Positions 18,453 through 31,096 of a stretch of 64,000 nt of DNA are shown in pieces; position 1 is the first letter of the stretch; every line of letters starts with the position of its first letter. The stretch lies in contig NZ_JAFBBU010000001.1 in the NCBI RefSeq assembly GCF_016907385.1, positions 372,001-436,000 of the forward strand, read 5' to 3'. The notes below the pieces were generated by a model. It saw nothing but the letters and a program-made list of their open reading frames with translations. It did not search any database and was not told where the DNA came from. This DNA comes from Subtercola frigoramans. GTDB taxonomy: Bacteria; Actinomycetota; Actinomycetes; Actinomycetales; Microbacteriaceae. The position numbers were made by a program, and so were the translations under genes.

Positions 18453-19110
18453 CGGTTTTCGAGAGAAAATTGCTCAATTCACATTGCTCGTTGCCAGAGA
18501 CGCACTTGTCGGGGGCACGCACGGTATCACCGTTGCTGGCAGGACAGGTCTTCCACCTCGACCTGCATGCGAGTGCGCTCACCTCCATCGTGGCCTTCGG
18601 CCTGGCCAAGGCCGGGACCAACTACTTCGCCTGCACGCTTTCTGACAGATACGGGCGCAATCCGATTCTGATCGCTGGCTGGCTGGTTGCGCTGCTCGCA
18701 CCGTTTACTGCTCGGAGCCGCGTTCATCGCACTGGGTCTCGGAGTATCGGCGATGTTCGTGAGAGAGACCCGTGAATACGCGCAGGCGGAGGCAGTAACC
18801 CATGTTTCCGCGCACGCGCTGACGCCAATTCGACCCTCACCGATCGCCAGATATTCACCCTCACCAGCTTCACGGACAAGTCGTTGTCAGCCGTCAGCCG
18901 GGCCGGCTTGGTCAACAATCTCAACGATGGCTTGGCCTGGGGGCTGTTTCCGATCCTCTTCGCCACGGCGGCATGCTCGTGCAGGCAATCGCGTTGGGCA
19001 TGTTCGCCTTCGGTCGGGATTACGGTGGCGATCGCTACCATGGCTGCCCTGACCGCAGCCTCAGGAACTGTTGTGGCCGTCCGCATGCGCGGAACCGATC
19101 ACGTGCGTCA
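18453..19110 (+). pseudogene. decayed MFS transporter
   Basis: Pieces of one MFS protein appear in order but in different frames, with large parts missing: REKIAQFTLLVARDALVGG (from 18453); then, after a frameshift near 18515, SPLLAGQVFHLDLHASALTS and AKAGTNYFACTLSDRYGRN; then LGAAFIALGLGVSAMFVRE (about 18715); then LVNNLNDGLAWGLFPILFA (about 18905); and AALTAASGTVVAVRMRGTD (about 19045). An intact protein of this type has about 420 residues; here about half is deleted. It would have been the last gene of the rhodanese operon under site b. The cell keeps another, different MFS gene at 15971. Confidence 0.8.
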
Positions 19111-19165
19111 CGTTTCACGGGCCCCATTCGCGCGGCGGCGTGCACACCCACGGAAACCTCACAGG

Positions 19166-19181
19166 ATACCCTAGGGGGTAT
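19166..19181. promoter_or_regulatory. CsoR/CstR-type operator (site c)
   Basis: ATACCCTAGGGGGTAT, identical over 16 bp to site b, about 140 bp upstream of the SHOCT/multicopper-oxidase pair. Confidence 0.83.
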
Positions 19182-19322
19182 CAACTAGTCTCAGGGCAGA
19201 AGGCTCCTCATCGAAATTCGAAGGTCGGGACCAATGGTCCTTACTTGCTGCTTCAGACGCACGAATAGTGGGTGAGGTGAAGTCACGTCGGCGATGCCGG
19301 GCGTGCGAGAGGAGAAGGTTCG

Positions 19323-19595
19323 ATGATGTCGGGTAATTCATGGCAGTTCAACTGGGCGTGGCTGTTCGGAGCACTGGTTGTCGTCGGGGTCGTTCTCCTC
19401 GGCGTCCTCGCGGTTCGGCTGCTTCTGTCTCGGCGCCCTAGCGCCTCGACACTCCAATCGGCTCCGGCTCCGGCTGCGTCAGCTGTCAAGGGGGAGCCCA
19501 CTCCGCGACAGATCCTCGATGCACGCTACGCCCGGGGTGAGCTCACCACCGACGAATATCGCGAGCGAGTCGCAACGCTCGGAGGGGCATCCTGA
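19323..19595 (+). CDS. SHOCT-domain small membrane protein
   Basis: 90 residues from ATG 19323, with GAGAGGAGAAGG upstream. One membrane helix (about 12-36, LFGALVVVGVVLLGVLAV) is followed by an Ala/Pro linker and a C-terminal SHOCT-type motif (PRQILDARYARGELTTDEYRE, about 60-83; the last residues are the usual G-E-L/I-T-x-E-E-Y form). SHOCT domains are found at the ends of many membrane proteins and are of unknown role. The stop overlaps the oxidase start by one base, indicating coupled translation with a copper-dependent enzyme. Confidence 0.85.
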   Translation: MMSGNSWQFNWAWLFGALVVVGVVLLGVLAVRLLLSRRPSASTLQSAPAPAASAVKGEPTPRQILDARYARGELTTDEYRERVATLGGAS

Positions 19596-21061
19596 TGGAG
19601 CCCATCAGCCGAAGATCGGCCATTACCCTGGGGGGCATCGGTGCCGCCTTCTTCATTGCAGGTGGTGTGGGTCTCGTCTGGGATGGATTGAGCAGGACCG
19701 TGCCGATAACCGGCCTGGCGTCGGGAGAGGCGTTCGCGGAGCCTGAAGTCCGTCGAAGCGTCGGCGGCGTGCTCGATGTGAGGCTCTCTGCATCTCCGAC
19801 ACCGGTGGTGATCGGTGGCACAACCGTCGATGCCCTGACCTACAACGGTTCACTCCCCGGCCCGACCTTGGTGGTCCGTCCGGGAGACGTGTTGAAGATC
19901 TCGGTGAACAACCAGATCGGGGCGCCAACAAATCTGCACACGCACGGACTGCACGTCTCGCCCGAAGGGTCGAGTGACAACGTCTTCCGGCAGGTCGATT
20001 CGGGTTCCTTGGCTGACTACCAGTACGAGATTCCAACCGATCACCCGCCCGGGCTCTTCTGGTATCACCCGCATCATCACGGAATGACCGCAGAACAGGT
20101 GTTCGCCGGAATGTACGGCGCCATCGTTGTCGAAGACCCGGATCCCATCGATGCAACATCAGGGCGAGTGCTCGTCATCTCCGATATTACCTTCGATTCT
20201 GCCGGGCAGATCCTGGCGACCAGCCAGATGGATCGGATGTCAGGGCGCGAGGGGGAGATGCTGATGCTCAATGGCCAGATCGCACCGATCATCAGCGCAC
20301 ATACCGGCGACCGCGAACAGTGGAGCATCGTCAACGCCTGTACCTCGCGCTATCTCGATCTGACCCTGACGGGTCAGTCGATGCAGCTGCTGGGAAACGA
20401 CTCGGGGAGATTCGCTTCGCCGCGCGATGTGACCGAGCTCAGGCTCGCCCCGGGAAATCGCGCTGACGTTCTGGTGACGATGAAAGCCGGCACGTCGCAG
20501 CTCCAGGCGCTGCCCGTCGACCGCGGTTCAGTGGGCAGTATGACAGTGAGCGCCCCACGAGCGACGAGCACGGCCACGCTGGCGACGGTCGTCGTGGCCG
20601 GTGCGTCCGCAGGCCGAACTTTTGCCTCGCCGCCAACGACGACCCCGCGGGACCTCAGGGCAGACAAAGTGGACGGCTCCCGAACACTCACTCTCGCGAT
20701 GGGTGCGGCCGGCATGGGCATGGGTGGCGGTGGCATGATGCAGTTCACCATCGACGGCAGAACATTCGACCCGAACCGGGTTGACCAGAGCGTTCGCGCA
20801 CACACGATCGAAGAGTGGATGATCGTGAACACCAGCACGATGGATCATCCTTTTCACCTTCACGTCTGGCCAATGCAGCTCGTCGAGGTGGGGGGTGCGC
20901 CCGAGAACGACGCGGTGTGGCGCGATGTGGTTAACGTTCCTGCGAAATCCCACGCCCGTGTAAGGATCGCGTTCGATGACTTCACCGGGAAAACGGTGTA
21001 TCACTGCCACATTTTCGACCATGAAGACAACGGCATGATGGGAGTCATTTCCGTGGAGTGA
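19595..21061 (+). CDS. multicopper oxidase, Tat-exported
   Basis: 488 residues. The N-terminus ISRRSAITLGGIGAAFFIAGG is a twin-arginine signal, so the enzyme is exported folded. All four copper motifs are intact: HTHGLH (about 109-114), WYHPHHHG (about 155-162), HPFHLHVW (near 420) and HCHIFDHEDNGMM (near 470), the last with the T1 Cys, two His and axial Met. A Met-rich stretch (GMGMGGGGMMQF, near 370) recalls the Met-rich region of CueO-type cuprous oxidases. Likely role: oxidation of Cu(I) or of phenolic/metal substrates outside the cell. It is cotranscribed with the SHOCT gene after operator site c. Confidence 0.93.
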   Translation: MEPISRRSAITLGGIGAAFFIAGGVGLVWDGLSRTVPITGLASGEAFAEPEVRRSVGGVLDVRLSASPTPVVIGGTTVDALTYNGSLPGPTLVVRPGDVLKISVNNQIGAPTNLHTHGLHVSPEGSSDNVFRQVDSGSLADYQYEIPTDHPPGLFWYHPHHHGMTAEQVFAGMYGAIVVEDPDPIDATSGRVLVISDITFDSAGQILATSQMDRMSGREGEMLMLNGQIAPIISAHTGDREQWSIVNACTSRYLDLTLTGQSMQLLGNDSGRFASPRDVTELRLAPGNRADVLVTMKAGTSQLQALPVDRGSVGSMTVSAPRATSTATLATVVVAGASAGRTFASPPTTTPRDLRADKVDGSRTLTLAMGAAGMGMGGGGMMQFTIDGRTFDPNRVDQSVRAHTIEEWMIVNTSTMDHPFHLHVWPMQLVEVGGAPENDAVWRDVVNVPAKSHARVRIAFDDFTGKTVYHCHIFDHEDNGMMGVISVE

Positions 21062-21328
21062 ATGTGCCAGCGCAATGGCGTTCCGCGGAAGCCCCTGATT
21101 GAGGGCAGTGAAAACGGGTGGATGCTCTCGAACGACGGGGCTGCTCGGCGGAGATCAGCCTGATCTCAGCCAGGGTCCCGACTATCTGTGCCATCCAGCC
21201 CGAAACTGCGCAAATACTGGGTGAATTGCGTGTGTCCCGCACGGGGTGGCGCCGCTACTGTTCAACACGGTACTGCACCACGCGGTACACCAGGTGTCTC
21301 GAACACCATGCAACGCAAGGGGAACTCC

Positions 21329-23506
<2,178 letters not shown>

Positions 23507-23528
23507 CAGTAGTTGTTGTTGTAGTTGA

Positions 23529-23570
23529 GAGCCTCACTCCACGTGCGCCCCGCAGCGTGGAGTGAGGCTC
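23529..23570. terminator. bidirectional terminator hairpin
   Basis: GAGCCTCACTCCACG (23529-23543) and its exact complement (23556-23570) form a perfect 15-bp stem with a 12-nt loop, between the convergent ice-binding and CsoR-family genes. There is no long T-run. Confidence 0.75.
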
Positions 23571-23611
23571 GAACTCGCCGCCCTGGTGAGTCGTCAGGGC
23601 GTCGCGACTGG

Positions 23612-25586
<1,975 letters not shown>

Positions 25587-25614
25587 GGCACAACCTTCTC
25601 TCCGTCCATCCAGT

Positions 25615-25630
25615 ATACCCCCTAGGGTAT
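25615..25630. promoter_or_regulatory. CsoR/CstR-type operator (site d)
   Basis: ATACCCCCTAGGGTAT, 28 bp upstream of the CoADR-rhodanese start codon; on the minus strand it reads as sites b and c do, with the ends exchanged. It probably covers the promoter of the reductase-repressor operon. Confidence 0.87.
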
Positions 25631-25757
25631 AAAGTGGGTCTCAGTCACTGAAGTGAGGCGGATATGAAGGAATGCGCCGGCCGCGTTCCGGATGACGGCG
25701 ACCTCGTTGCCCCGGCCAACTGTCGCATTCACCAGCTCTCCTGCGAAAGGCACGACC

Positions 25758-25823
25758 ATGCGTTTCATCTCAGAACGACGCCTCGACGACGGTGTCGTCG
25801 AACATCCGAATTCACCCCATTGA
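25758..25823 (+). pseudogene. N-terminal scrap of an alpha/beta hydrolase gene
   Basis: ATG 25758 opens a 21-residue frame, MRFISERRLDDGVVEHPNSPH. The first 15 residues match the start of a common actinobacterial dienelactone-hydrolase-like family, which begins M-x-F-x-S-E-x-R-L-D-D-G-V-x-E. Nothing hydrolase-like follows, so this looks like a remnant after deletion. The rest of the 25631-25969 gap has no coding character that I can support. Confidence 0.45.
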
Positions 25824-25969
25824 TCTTCGTCACCCGCTCGATCAGTTCGGCCCCAGAGGTCGAAGTGCGAACGACGCCTTCACATGTTTGATCGCAGTGA
25901 GGGGGTCCGGGCCACGCGATGGTCAGTGTGCCAGACAAGTGAGCACGTGGGACAGCCCGTATTCGAGGG

Positions 25970-26935
25970 TTACCGCTCGATGAGCGCTACATCGACGGAC
26001 TGCTCTTGCTGGGTTGCATAGTGCTCCAGCGCCTCCTCGACAGTGAGGGCGCCCGTCGTCCTGGCGAGTTCGGGGTCGTACTTCATCAGCACATCTCGAA
26101 CATACTGGTTCGCGAGCGGCACACACGCGTCGTACACCGAGACGAATAGCCGCCGGGCTTCGCGACGCGGCCAGTCACTCGGTAGGTACTGGGCCGGAAG
26201 ATCAGGGTCAACGGTGGGGAAACCCCGCCAGCGGCCCAAGACGAGAAGTGCGATCTTGAGCGCCTCGGCCGGTGCAACCTCGCCTGCTCGAAGGCGGTAG
26301 ACAAACTGGCGCAGGTCACTGATGAATGTCAGGTACATCTCGCGGATTTCGCCAAGCGGCCAGAGTTCATGCTCGTTCACATCGCCGACCATGTGTGAAG
26401 AACGAAATATGAGTCCGTCACTCGGAAGAAAATCTACCAGCGAACTCTCGACCAGCGAGACATCAGCGTGCGGGGAGACCCACACTCCGTCCCGAGCGGG
26501 CCCGAATCCGAGCCAACGGAGCCATTCACGCAAGCGCTGTCGGCGGTCGCGCTCCTGCTCACTGAGGGAAAAGACGACTACAGTCCATTCGCCGTCCCAC
26601 AGGCGTTCCTCCCGGCCGAACGCCATCGTGAGGCGCTCGCTGACCGGAACCGTGGCTGCGACTTCCGGGCTGAGCGCATAGGAAGTCCTCCGCCCAGATC
26701 GCGAAACCTCAAGTGTGCCTCGCCGGCTGAGACGGCTGAGCGAGGCGCGCGCGGCTTCGGCTGAGACACCGAGAGGACGCACGAGTTCTACGAGGGCTGC
26801 CGAAGGAATCGTCAACTCAGGGCTGTAACGCCAGAATTCACCGATCAGCAGAAGCATGAGACTCGGTGCGGATTCGCTCTCTATCTCGCGTGGAAGGAGG
26901 GGGGAATCAACGACGGAGTGATAGAAGTATGTCAT
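25970..26935 (-). CDS. PaaX family transcriptional regulator
   Basis: 321 residues from ATG 26935, with GGGAGGAG 5 bp upstream. The N-terminal winged helix (about 15-95: LMLLLIGEFW, LVRPLGVSAEAARASLSRL, SRRGTLEVSRSGRRTSY) and the central PaaX domain (WDGEWTVVVFSLSEQERDRR, LRWLGFGPARDGVWVSP) are in family order. A C-terminal PaaX_C region follows (about 190-300). PaaX represses phenylacetate catabolism with phenylacetyl-CoA as inducer; here no paa genes are nearby, so another acid or CoA ester is probable. It is divergent from the esterase and ABC genes at 27090-34654, its likely targets. Confidence 0.9.
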   Translation of the reverse strand: MTYFYHSVVDSPLLPREIESESAPSLMLLLIGEFWRYSPELTIPSAALVELVRPLGVSAEAARASLSRLSRRGTLEVSRSGRRTSYALSPEVAATVPVSERLTMAFGREERLWDGEWTVVVFSLSEQERDRRQRLREWLRWLGFGPARDGVWVSPHADVSLVESSLVDFLPSDGLIFRSSHMVGDVNEHELWPLGEIREMYLTFISDLRQFVYRLRAGEVAPAEALKIALLVLGRWRGFPTVDPDLPAQYLPSDWPRREARRLFVSVYDACVPLANQYVRDVLMKYDPELARTTGALTVEEALEHYATQQEQSVDVALIER

Positions 26936-27089
26936 CTGAGCTCCTCCCATTGCCTTCTGGACAGCATATTGCCTCGCGGTGGCGTCGACGCCTGTTTTGA
27001 TTCTAGACGCTAAGGTTGCCGCGCGTGATGATTCATGTCATACTTCTGCGAAACGACCAGATCGACTGACGATCAACCCTGGAGATTCA

Positions 27090-27218
27090 ATGACGAATGA
27101 ACAATTTGGCCCGCGACATGTGGCCATGGCCACGCTCCGGCGGGCCCTCAGACCCCACTCACAGGCAATTCCCCGCCAGCTGGCGAACGTGGAGACGCCG
27201 AATGCGAGGTGGTCATGA
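27090..27218 (+). CDS. 42-residue peptide coupled to serine hydrolase
   Basis: ATG 27090 follows GGAG; the frame ends at TGA 27216-27218, which overlaps the ATG of the next gene as ATGA. The peptide (MTNEQFGPRHVAMATLRRAL at its start) is basic and has no known motif. Similar layout to other coupled genes in the window makes translation plausible, but the evidence is positional. It could be a leader that drives translation of the hydrolase. Confidence 0.4.
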   Translation: MTNEQFGPRHVAMATLRRALRPHSQAIPRQLANVETPNARWS

Positions 27219-28387
27219 GTTCGCGAAACACCGCCGATGATCGGCTGTCCATCGGTCTCGTCGAGACAGGATTCGAGTCGGTCAGAAACGCACTCGATGC
27301 GATGCTCCTCAGCGATCCTCAGTTCAGCGCGCAGGTCACTGCGATCTGGCGTGGGCACACTGTTGTCGATCTCGTCGGGGGTCCCGACCTCGCTGAGAAC
27401 TCGGTGACCGGAGTATTTTCGGCCACTAAGGGCGTCGCAGCGGCTGTGATCGGTCTCCTTCTGCAGCGTGGCTTTTTCGAGCTCGATAAGCCTGTGGCGT
27501 CGTACTGGCCAGAGTTCGCCGCTCGAGACAAGGCTCAGATCACTGTCCGTCAGGTGCTCTCCCATCGCGCAGGCCTGGTCGGCATCGACGAAAGATTCGC
27601 CGTTGACGAGCTCATCGACTCATCCCGCGCTGCCGCGAAGCTCGCCGAGACTGCGCCGCAGTGGCAACCGGGCGCGACCCACGGTTACCACGGCATCACG
27701 ATCGGCATCTTCATGGAAGAACTCACGCGGCGCCTCACAGGTCGGTCCCTGCAGGAGATCTACGAGTCTGAGATTCGTGCCCCTCGCGGGATCGATTTCT
27801 ACCTCGGACTTCCAGAATCCGAAGAGCCGCGGTTCCGCGAGGTGCTGCCACCGGCGCCAAGTCCCACCGAGGCAGCTGAGCTCAGCGCAAGGGCCCCGGC
27901 AACAGACAGTATCCAGGCTCTCGCATTCAACGTGTTTCACGGCGAATTGGCTCCGACTGCTGGCGAAATGGGCCCGAACAACAGGCGGATGCGAGCCTCG
28001 GGATTCTCGTCGATTAACGGCATCGGGTCAGCTCGGGGCCTCGCCGGCGTCTATGGGGCGGTCCTTGGCGGCCCAAACGCGAAACCACTCCTTTCGGAGG
28101 ACACGATCGAGCAGATGAGCAGAGAACAGTCCGTCGGCGCGGACCGCGTGCTTGTGCTGCCCACGTCGTTCGCGATCGTATATATGAAGCCGAACCCGCG
28201 GTTGGAGTTCGGCAGTTACCGCGCCTTCGGTCACGACGGTGCCGGCGGCGTCATCGCCTTCGCAGACCCCATCCATGAGCTGGCATTCGGATATGTACCG
28301 ATGCCCATGCAGCTTCCGGGAGGGGCGGACCCGAAAGGGGTCGAGCTTTCTCGGCTGGTCCGAGCATGCATTCGCAGGCTGCGATAG
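27215..28387 (+). CDS. beta-lactamase-fold serine hydrolase (family VIII esterase type)
   Basis: 390 residues from ATG 27215. The nucleophile motif SxxK is at S69-ATK72 (GVFSATKGVAAA), the Tyr motif is in HGYHGITIG (about 150), and the third motif may be GHDGAGG near 345. HGRR-like basic patches are absent. No signal peptide is seen, so it is probably cytoplasmic, as EstB-type esterases are. These enzymes split short-chain or aromatic esters and amides rather than beta-lactams. It sits directly before an ABC import operon and opposite a PaaX regulator; it may cleave the imported substrate. Confidence 0.85.
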   Translation: MSSRNTADDRLSIGLVETGFESVRNALDAMLLSDPQFSAQVTAIWRGHTVVDLVGGPDLAENSVTGVFSATKGVAAAVIGLLLQRGFFELDKPVASYWPEFAARDKAQITVRQVLSHRAGLVGIDERFAVDELIDSSRAAAKLAETAPQWQPGATHGYHGITIGIFMEELTRRLTGRSLQEIYESEIRAPRGIDFYLGLPESEEPRFREVLPPAPSPTEAAELSARAPATDSIQALAFNVFHGELAPTAGEMGPNNRRMRASGFSSINGIGSARGLAGVYGAVLGGPNAKPLLSEDTIEQMSREQSVGADRVLVLPTSFAIVYMKPNPRLEFGSYRAFGHDGAGGVIAFADPIHELAFGYVPMPMQLPGGADPKGVELSRLVRACIRRLR

Positions 28388-28526
28388 CAGCTTTCATCCC
28401 TACACGTCAACGATGACGGCTCACAATGCCGTGACCGGAGACACAACGCCGGAGCCTCTCCGGTAATCACATCGAATGACAAATCACCGCGTGCCCTTCA
28501 GGCACGCCAGCTTTTCAGGAGCCCAA

Positions 28527-30071
28527 ATGTTCAAAAAATCAGCCATCGCGGGCGCAGCGATAATCGCCCTCGCACTGGTCGTCACCGGCTGCACCGGATC
28601 AGGCAATTCACCCTCGAAGGAATCCAAGACTCTGACCGTGGGGTTGGCCACCGGGCCGGTGAGCCTCGACCCCTCCAAAGGTGCCGCGGGATTCGGTGAG
28701 TTCTTCACCGACCCGGCATACGCCTCATTGATCAACACCTCAGAGAAGGGCGATCTCATCCCGGGTTTGGCAGAGAAATGGGGGTATGTCGGTGACGACA
28801 ACAAGACTTTCACCCTCACGCTGCGCTCCGGACTCAAGTTCGCAGACGGAACAGACCTGAACGCGCAATCGGTTGTCAACTCCGTTGCATACTTCGTCAC
28901 CGGTAGTGGCCCGACGACAGCGTACTTCCGCAACCTCAAGCTGACGGCAACAGACAACCTCACTGTGAACGTCGTCTCGTCGGAACCCAACCCACTCATG
29001 CCGTTCCTGTTCTCCAACACCGTTCTCGGTGGGGACATCATCAGTGCCGCCGGCATCGACGACCCCACGGGTCTCGCTTCCACAACGCACGGTGCCGGAC
29101 CCTACGTGTACGACGCTGCGCAGTCGGTCGCAGAGGACCACTACGTGTACACACCCAACAAGAACTTCTGGGACCAGACAGCCATTCATTTCGACAAGAT
29201 CGAGATCAAAGTCATTCCTCAGATCCAATCGCTCGTGCAGGCACTCAAGTCGGGCCAGATCGACACGATGGTGGGCGACCCGTCGGTCGAGAGCTCGATC
29301 AAAGGCAATGCCTCGATCGCCATCGAGGCCGCACCGATCGTCTGGAACGGCGTCTACCTGCTTGATCGCAACGGCGTCGTCGCCCCGGCACTGGCAGATC
29401 TTCGGGTGCGGCAGGCGCTGAATTATGCGGTCGACCGCTCCGCCATCGCCAAAGTGGCCTATGGCGACTCCGCAGTGGCCACAGACCAAGCCGCCGTCAC
29501 CGGGTTCGACGGCTACGACCCCGCTCTCGAGGGAACCTATCCGTACGACCCAGAGAAAGCGAAGCAGCTGCTTCAGGAGGCTGGGTACGGCAACGGCTTC
29601 AGCATGGCGGTGAACTATCAGTCCTTTGACCCCGGTTCCACGAAGATGATCCAGGCCGTCGCAGCACAGTGGGCGAAAATCGGCGTGACGCTCGAATTGA
29701 AGGGAAACACAAACTTCGGCGAGTGGGTTGGCGATCTTGTGTCCAAGAAGTTCCCGGCTTCGGTGCTCAATGGCACAGGCGGCCAGCCGCAGTACCTGGA
29801 CGCCGAATTCGCCTGGCTGCCCACTGCCATCATGAACGTCTTCCAGGTCGCCGACCCAGGTGTTGCAGAGGCATTCAACACCCTCGCGACGGCTTCCCCC
29901 GACAACAGCGGCAAGGCAGCCCAGGCATTCCAGAAGGTTATCGTCGACAACGCGATCGCTGTACCGATCGTCCAGTATGACGCGACGCTCTACCACGGAA
30001 CCAATCTGAAAGGGGTCGTCTTCCCTCCCGGGTTCGCGGCACCCTCATCCATCGTGACGTGGACGAAGTAG
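28527..30071 (+). CDS. ABC transporter substrate-binding lipoprotein, family 5
   Basis: 514 residues from ATG 28527, with AGGAG upstream. Lipobox VVTGC with C22. SBP_bac_5 marks: GPVSLDPSKG near the N-terminus, LTLRSGLKFADGTDLNAQSV (about 95-115) and LADLRVRQALNYAVDRSAIA (about 290-310). Family members bind peptides, nickel complexes, opines or glycosides. It is the first gene of a complete ABC system followed by an esterase. A GC-rich hairpin after the stop may keep its mRNA level above that of the permeases. The substrate is not readable; the flanking esterases favour a small ester or amide. Confidence 0.92.
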   Translation: MFKKSAIAGAAIIALALVVTGCTGSGNSPSKESKTLTVGLATGPVSLDPSKGAAGFGEFFTDPAYASLINTSEKGDLIPGLAEKWGYVGDDNKTFTLTLRSGLKFADGTDLNAQSVVNSVAYFVTGSGPTTAYFRNLKLTATDNLTVNVVSSEPNPLMPFLFSNTVLGGDIISAAGIDDPTGLASTTHGAGPYVYDAAQSVAEDHYVYTPNKNFWDQTAIHFDKIEIKVIPQIQSLVQALKSGQIDTMVGDPSVESSIKGNASIAIEAAPIVWNGVYLLDRNGVVAPALADLRVRQALNYAVDRSAIAKVAYGDSAVATDQAAVTGFDGYDPALEGTYPYDPEKAKQLLQEAGYGNGFSMAVNYQSFDPGSTKMIQAVAAQWAKIGVTLELKGNTNFGEWVGDLVSKKFPASVLNGTGGQPQYLDAEFAWLPTAIMNVFQVADPGVAEAFNTLATASPDNSGKAAQAFQKVIVDNAIAVPIVQYDATLYHGTNLKGVVFPPGFAAPSSIVTWTK

Positions 30072-30095
30072 CGATCCAGACAATCGAACGCGAAC

Positions 30096-30130
30096 GCGGG
30101 CCGGAACGGGCAAACACCGCGCCGGCCCGC
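30096..30130 (+). terminator. intra-operon hairpin after binding-protein gene
   Basis: GCGGGCCGG (30096-30104) pairs with CCGGCCCGC (30122-30130), a 9-bp all-GC stem without a T-run. Such stems after binding-protein genes usually stabilise the upstream mRNA or attenuate the permease genes. Confidence 0.5.
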
Positions 30131-30154
30131 GGCGCCTGATGATCAGAGAGACTC

Positions 30155-31096
30155 ATGACATTCATCATCCTTCGAAGACTTCTGTTGTCGATCCCGCTTC
30201 TCTTCGTCGCCTCGATCATCACTTTCGTCTTGCAAGCCTTCGTTCCCGGAGACCCCGCTCGAACTCTTCTCGGGCTCAACGCCACTCCTGAGCAATATCA
30301 AGCACTCCGCGAGTCGCTTCACCTGAATGAGCCGATCCTGACCCAGTACTGGTTGTATCTCTCCGACGCTCTGCGAGGTCAGTTCGGCACATCGATCTTC
30401 ACCGGCGAGCCCGTCGTGGACACCATCGGCCAAAGACTGCCCGTTACCCTCTCACTGATCGTGGCTGCCACGCTCGTGGCAACGATCATCGGCGTACTCT
30501 TCGGTGTCTTCAGCGCAACCCGCGGGCCGGTCGTGCGGCGGCTTGTGGACGTCTCGTCTCTGGTCGGAAACGCTCTCCCTAATTTCTGGGTCGCGCTAGT
30601 GCTCGTGGCCATCTTCGCAATCGGCATGGGGGCCTTTCCTGCCACCGGTTATTCCGACCTAGCCGACTCACCCTCGGACTGGGCGCTGAGCCTGGTCCTC
30701 CCGGTTATCGCTCTCAGCCTCGGTGGGATTGCACTCGTCGCCAAAGTCACTCGTGACGGAATGCTCACAACTCTGCAGCTCGACCACATCAGGACCCTTC
30801 GCGCGTCGGGCGTGGGCCGCCGGTCGCTGATCTGGAAACACTCGCTGAGAAACTCCGGCATCGCGGTCGTCACCGTCATCGGCCTCACGCTGATCAGTTT
30901 CGTTTCTGGCTCGATCCTCATCGAGAACGTCTTCGCATTACCCGGGCTCGGCACCCTTATCGTCACCGCAACCAACAAACACGATGTCCCGGTTGTCCAA
31001 GGTCTAGCGATCACCTTCACCCTCATCGTCATCGTTACGAACCTGATCGTCGACGTCGTCTACGGTCTCCTCAATCCGAAAGTGAGAATCCGATGA
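30155..31096 (+). CDS. ABC transporter permease, DppB type
   Basis: 313 residues with six membrane helices. The N-terminal LRRLLLSIPLLFVASIITFVLQ and VPGDPARTLLG are DppB hallmarks, and the EAA loop is HIRTLRASGVGRRSLIWKHSLRN (split here: HIRTLRASGVGRRS, then LIWKHSLRN), which contacts the ATPase. It forms the inner-membrane channel with the permease half of the next gene. The stop overlaps the next start (ATGA). Confidence 0.93.
   Translation: MTFIILRRLLLSIPLLFVASIITFVLQAFVPGDPARTLLGLNATPEQYQALRESLHLNEPILTQYWLYLSDALRGQFGTSIFTGEPVVDTIGQRLPVTLSLIVAATLVATIIGVLFGVFSATRGPVVRRLVDVSSLVGNALPNFWVALVLVAIFAIGMGAFPATGYSDLADSPSDWALSLVLPVIALSLGGIALVAKVTRDGMLTTLQLDHIRTLRASGVGRRSLIWKHSLRNSGIAVVTVIGLTLISFVSGSILIENVFALPGLGTLIVTATNKHDVPVVQGLAITFTLIVIVTNLIVDVVYGLLNPKVRIR

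Noticed and set aside
27028..27041. PaaX operator ATGATTCATGTCAT
   Set aside because: Only the outer four bases are symmetric and the match to the known PaaX site is partial.
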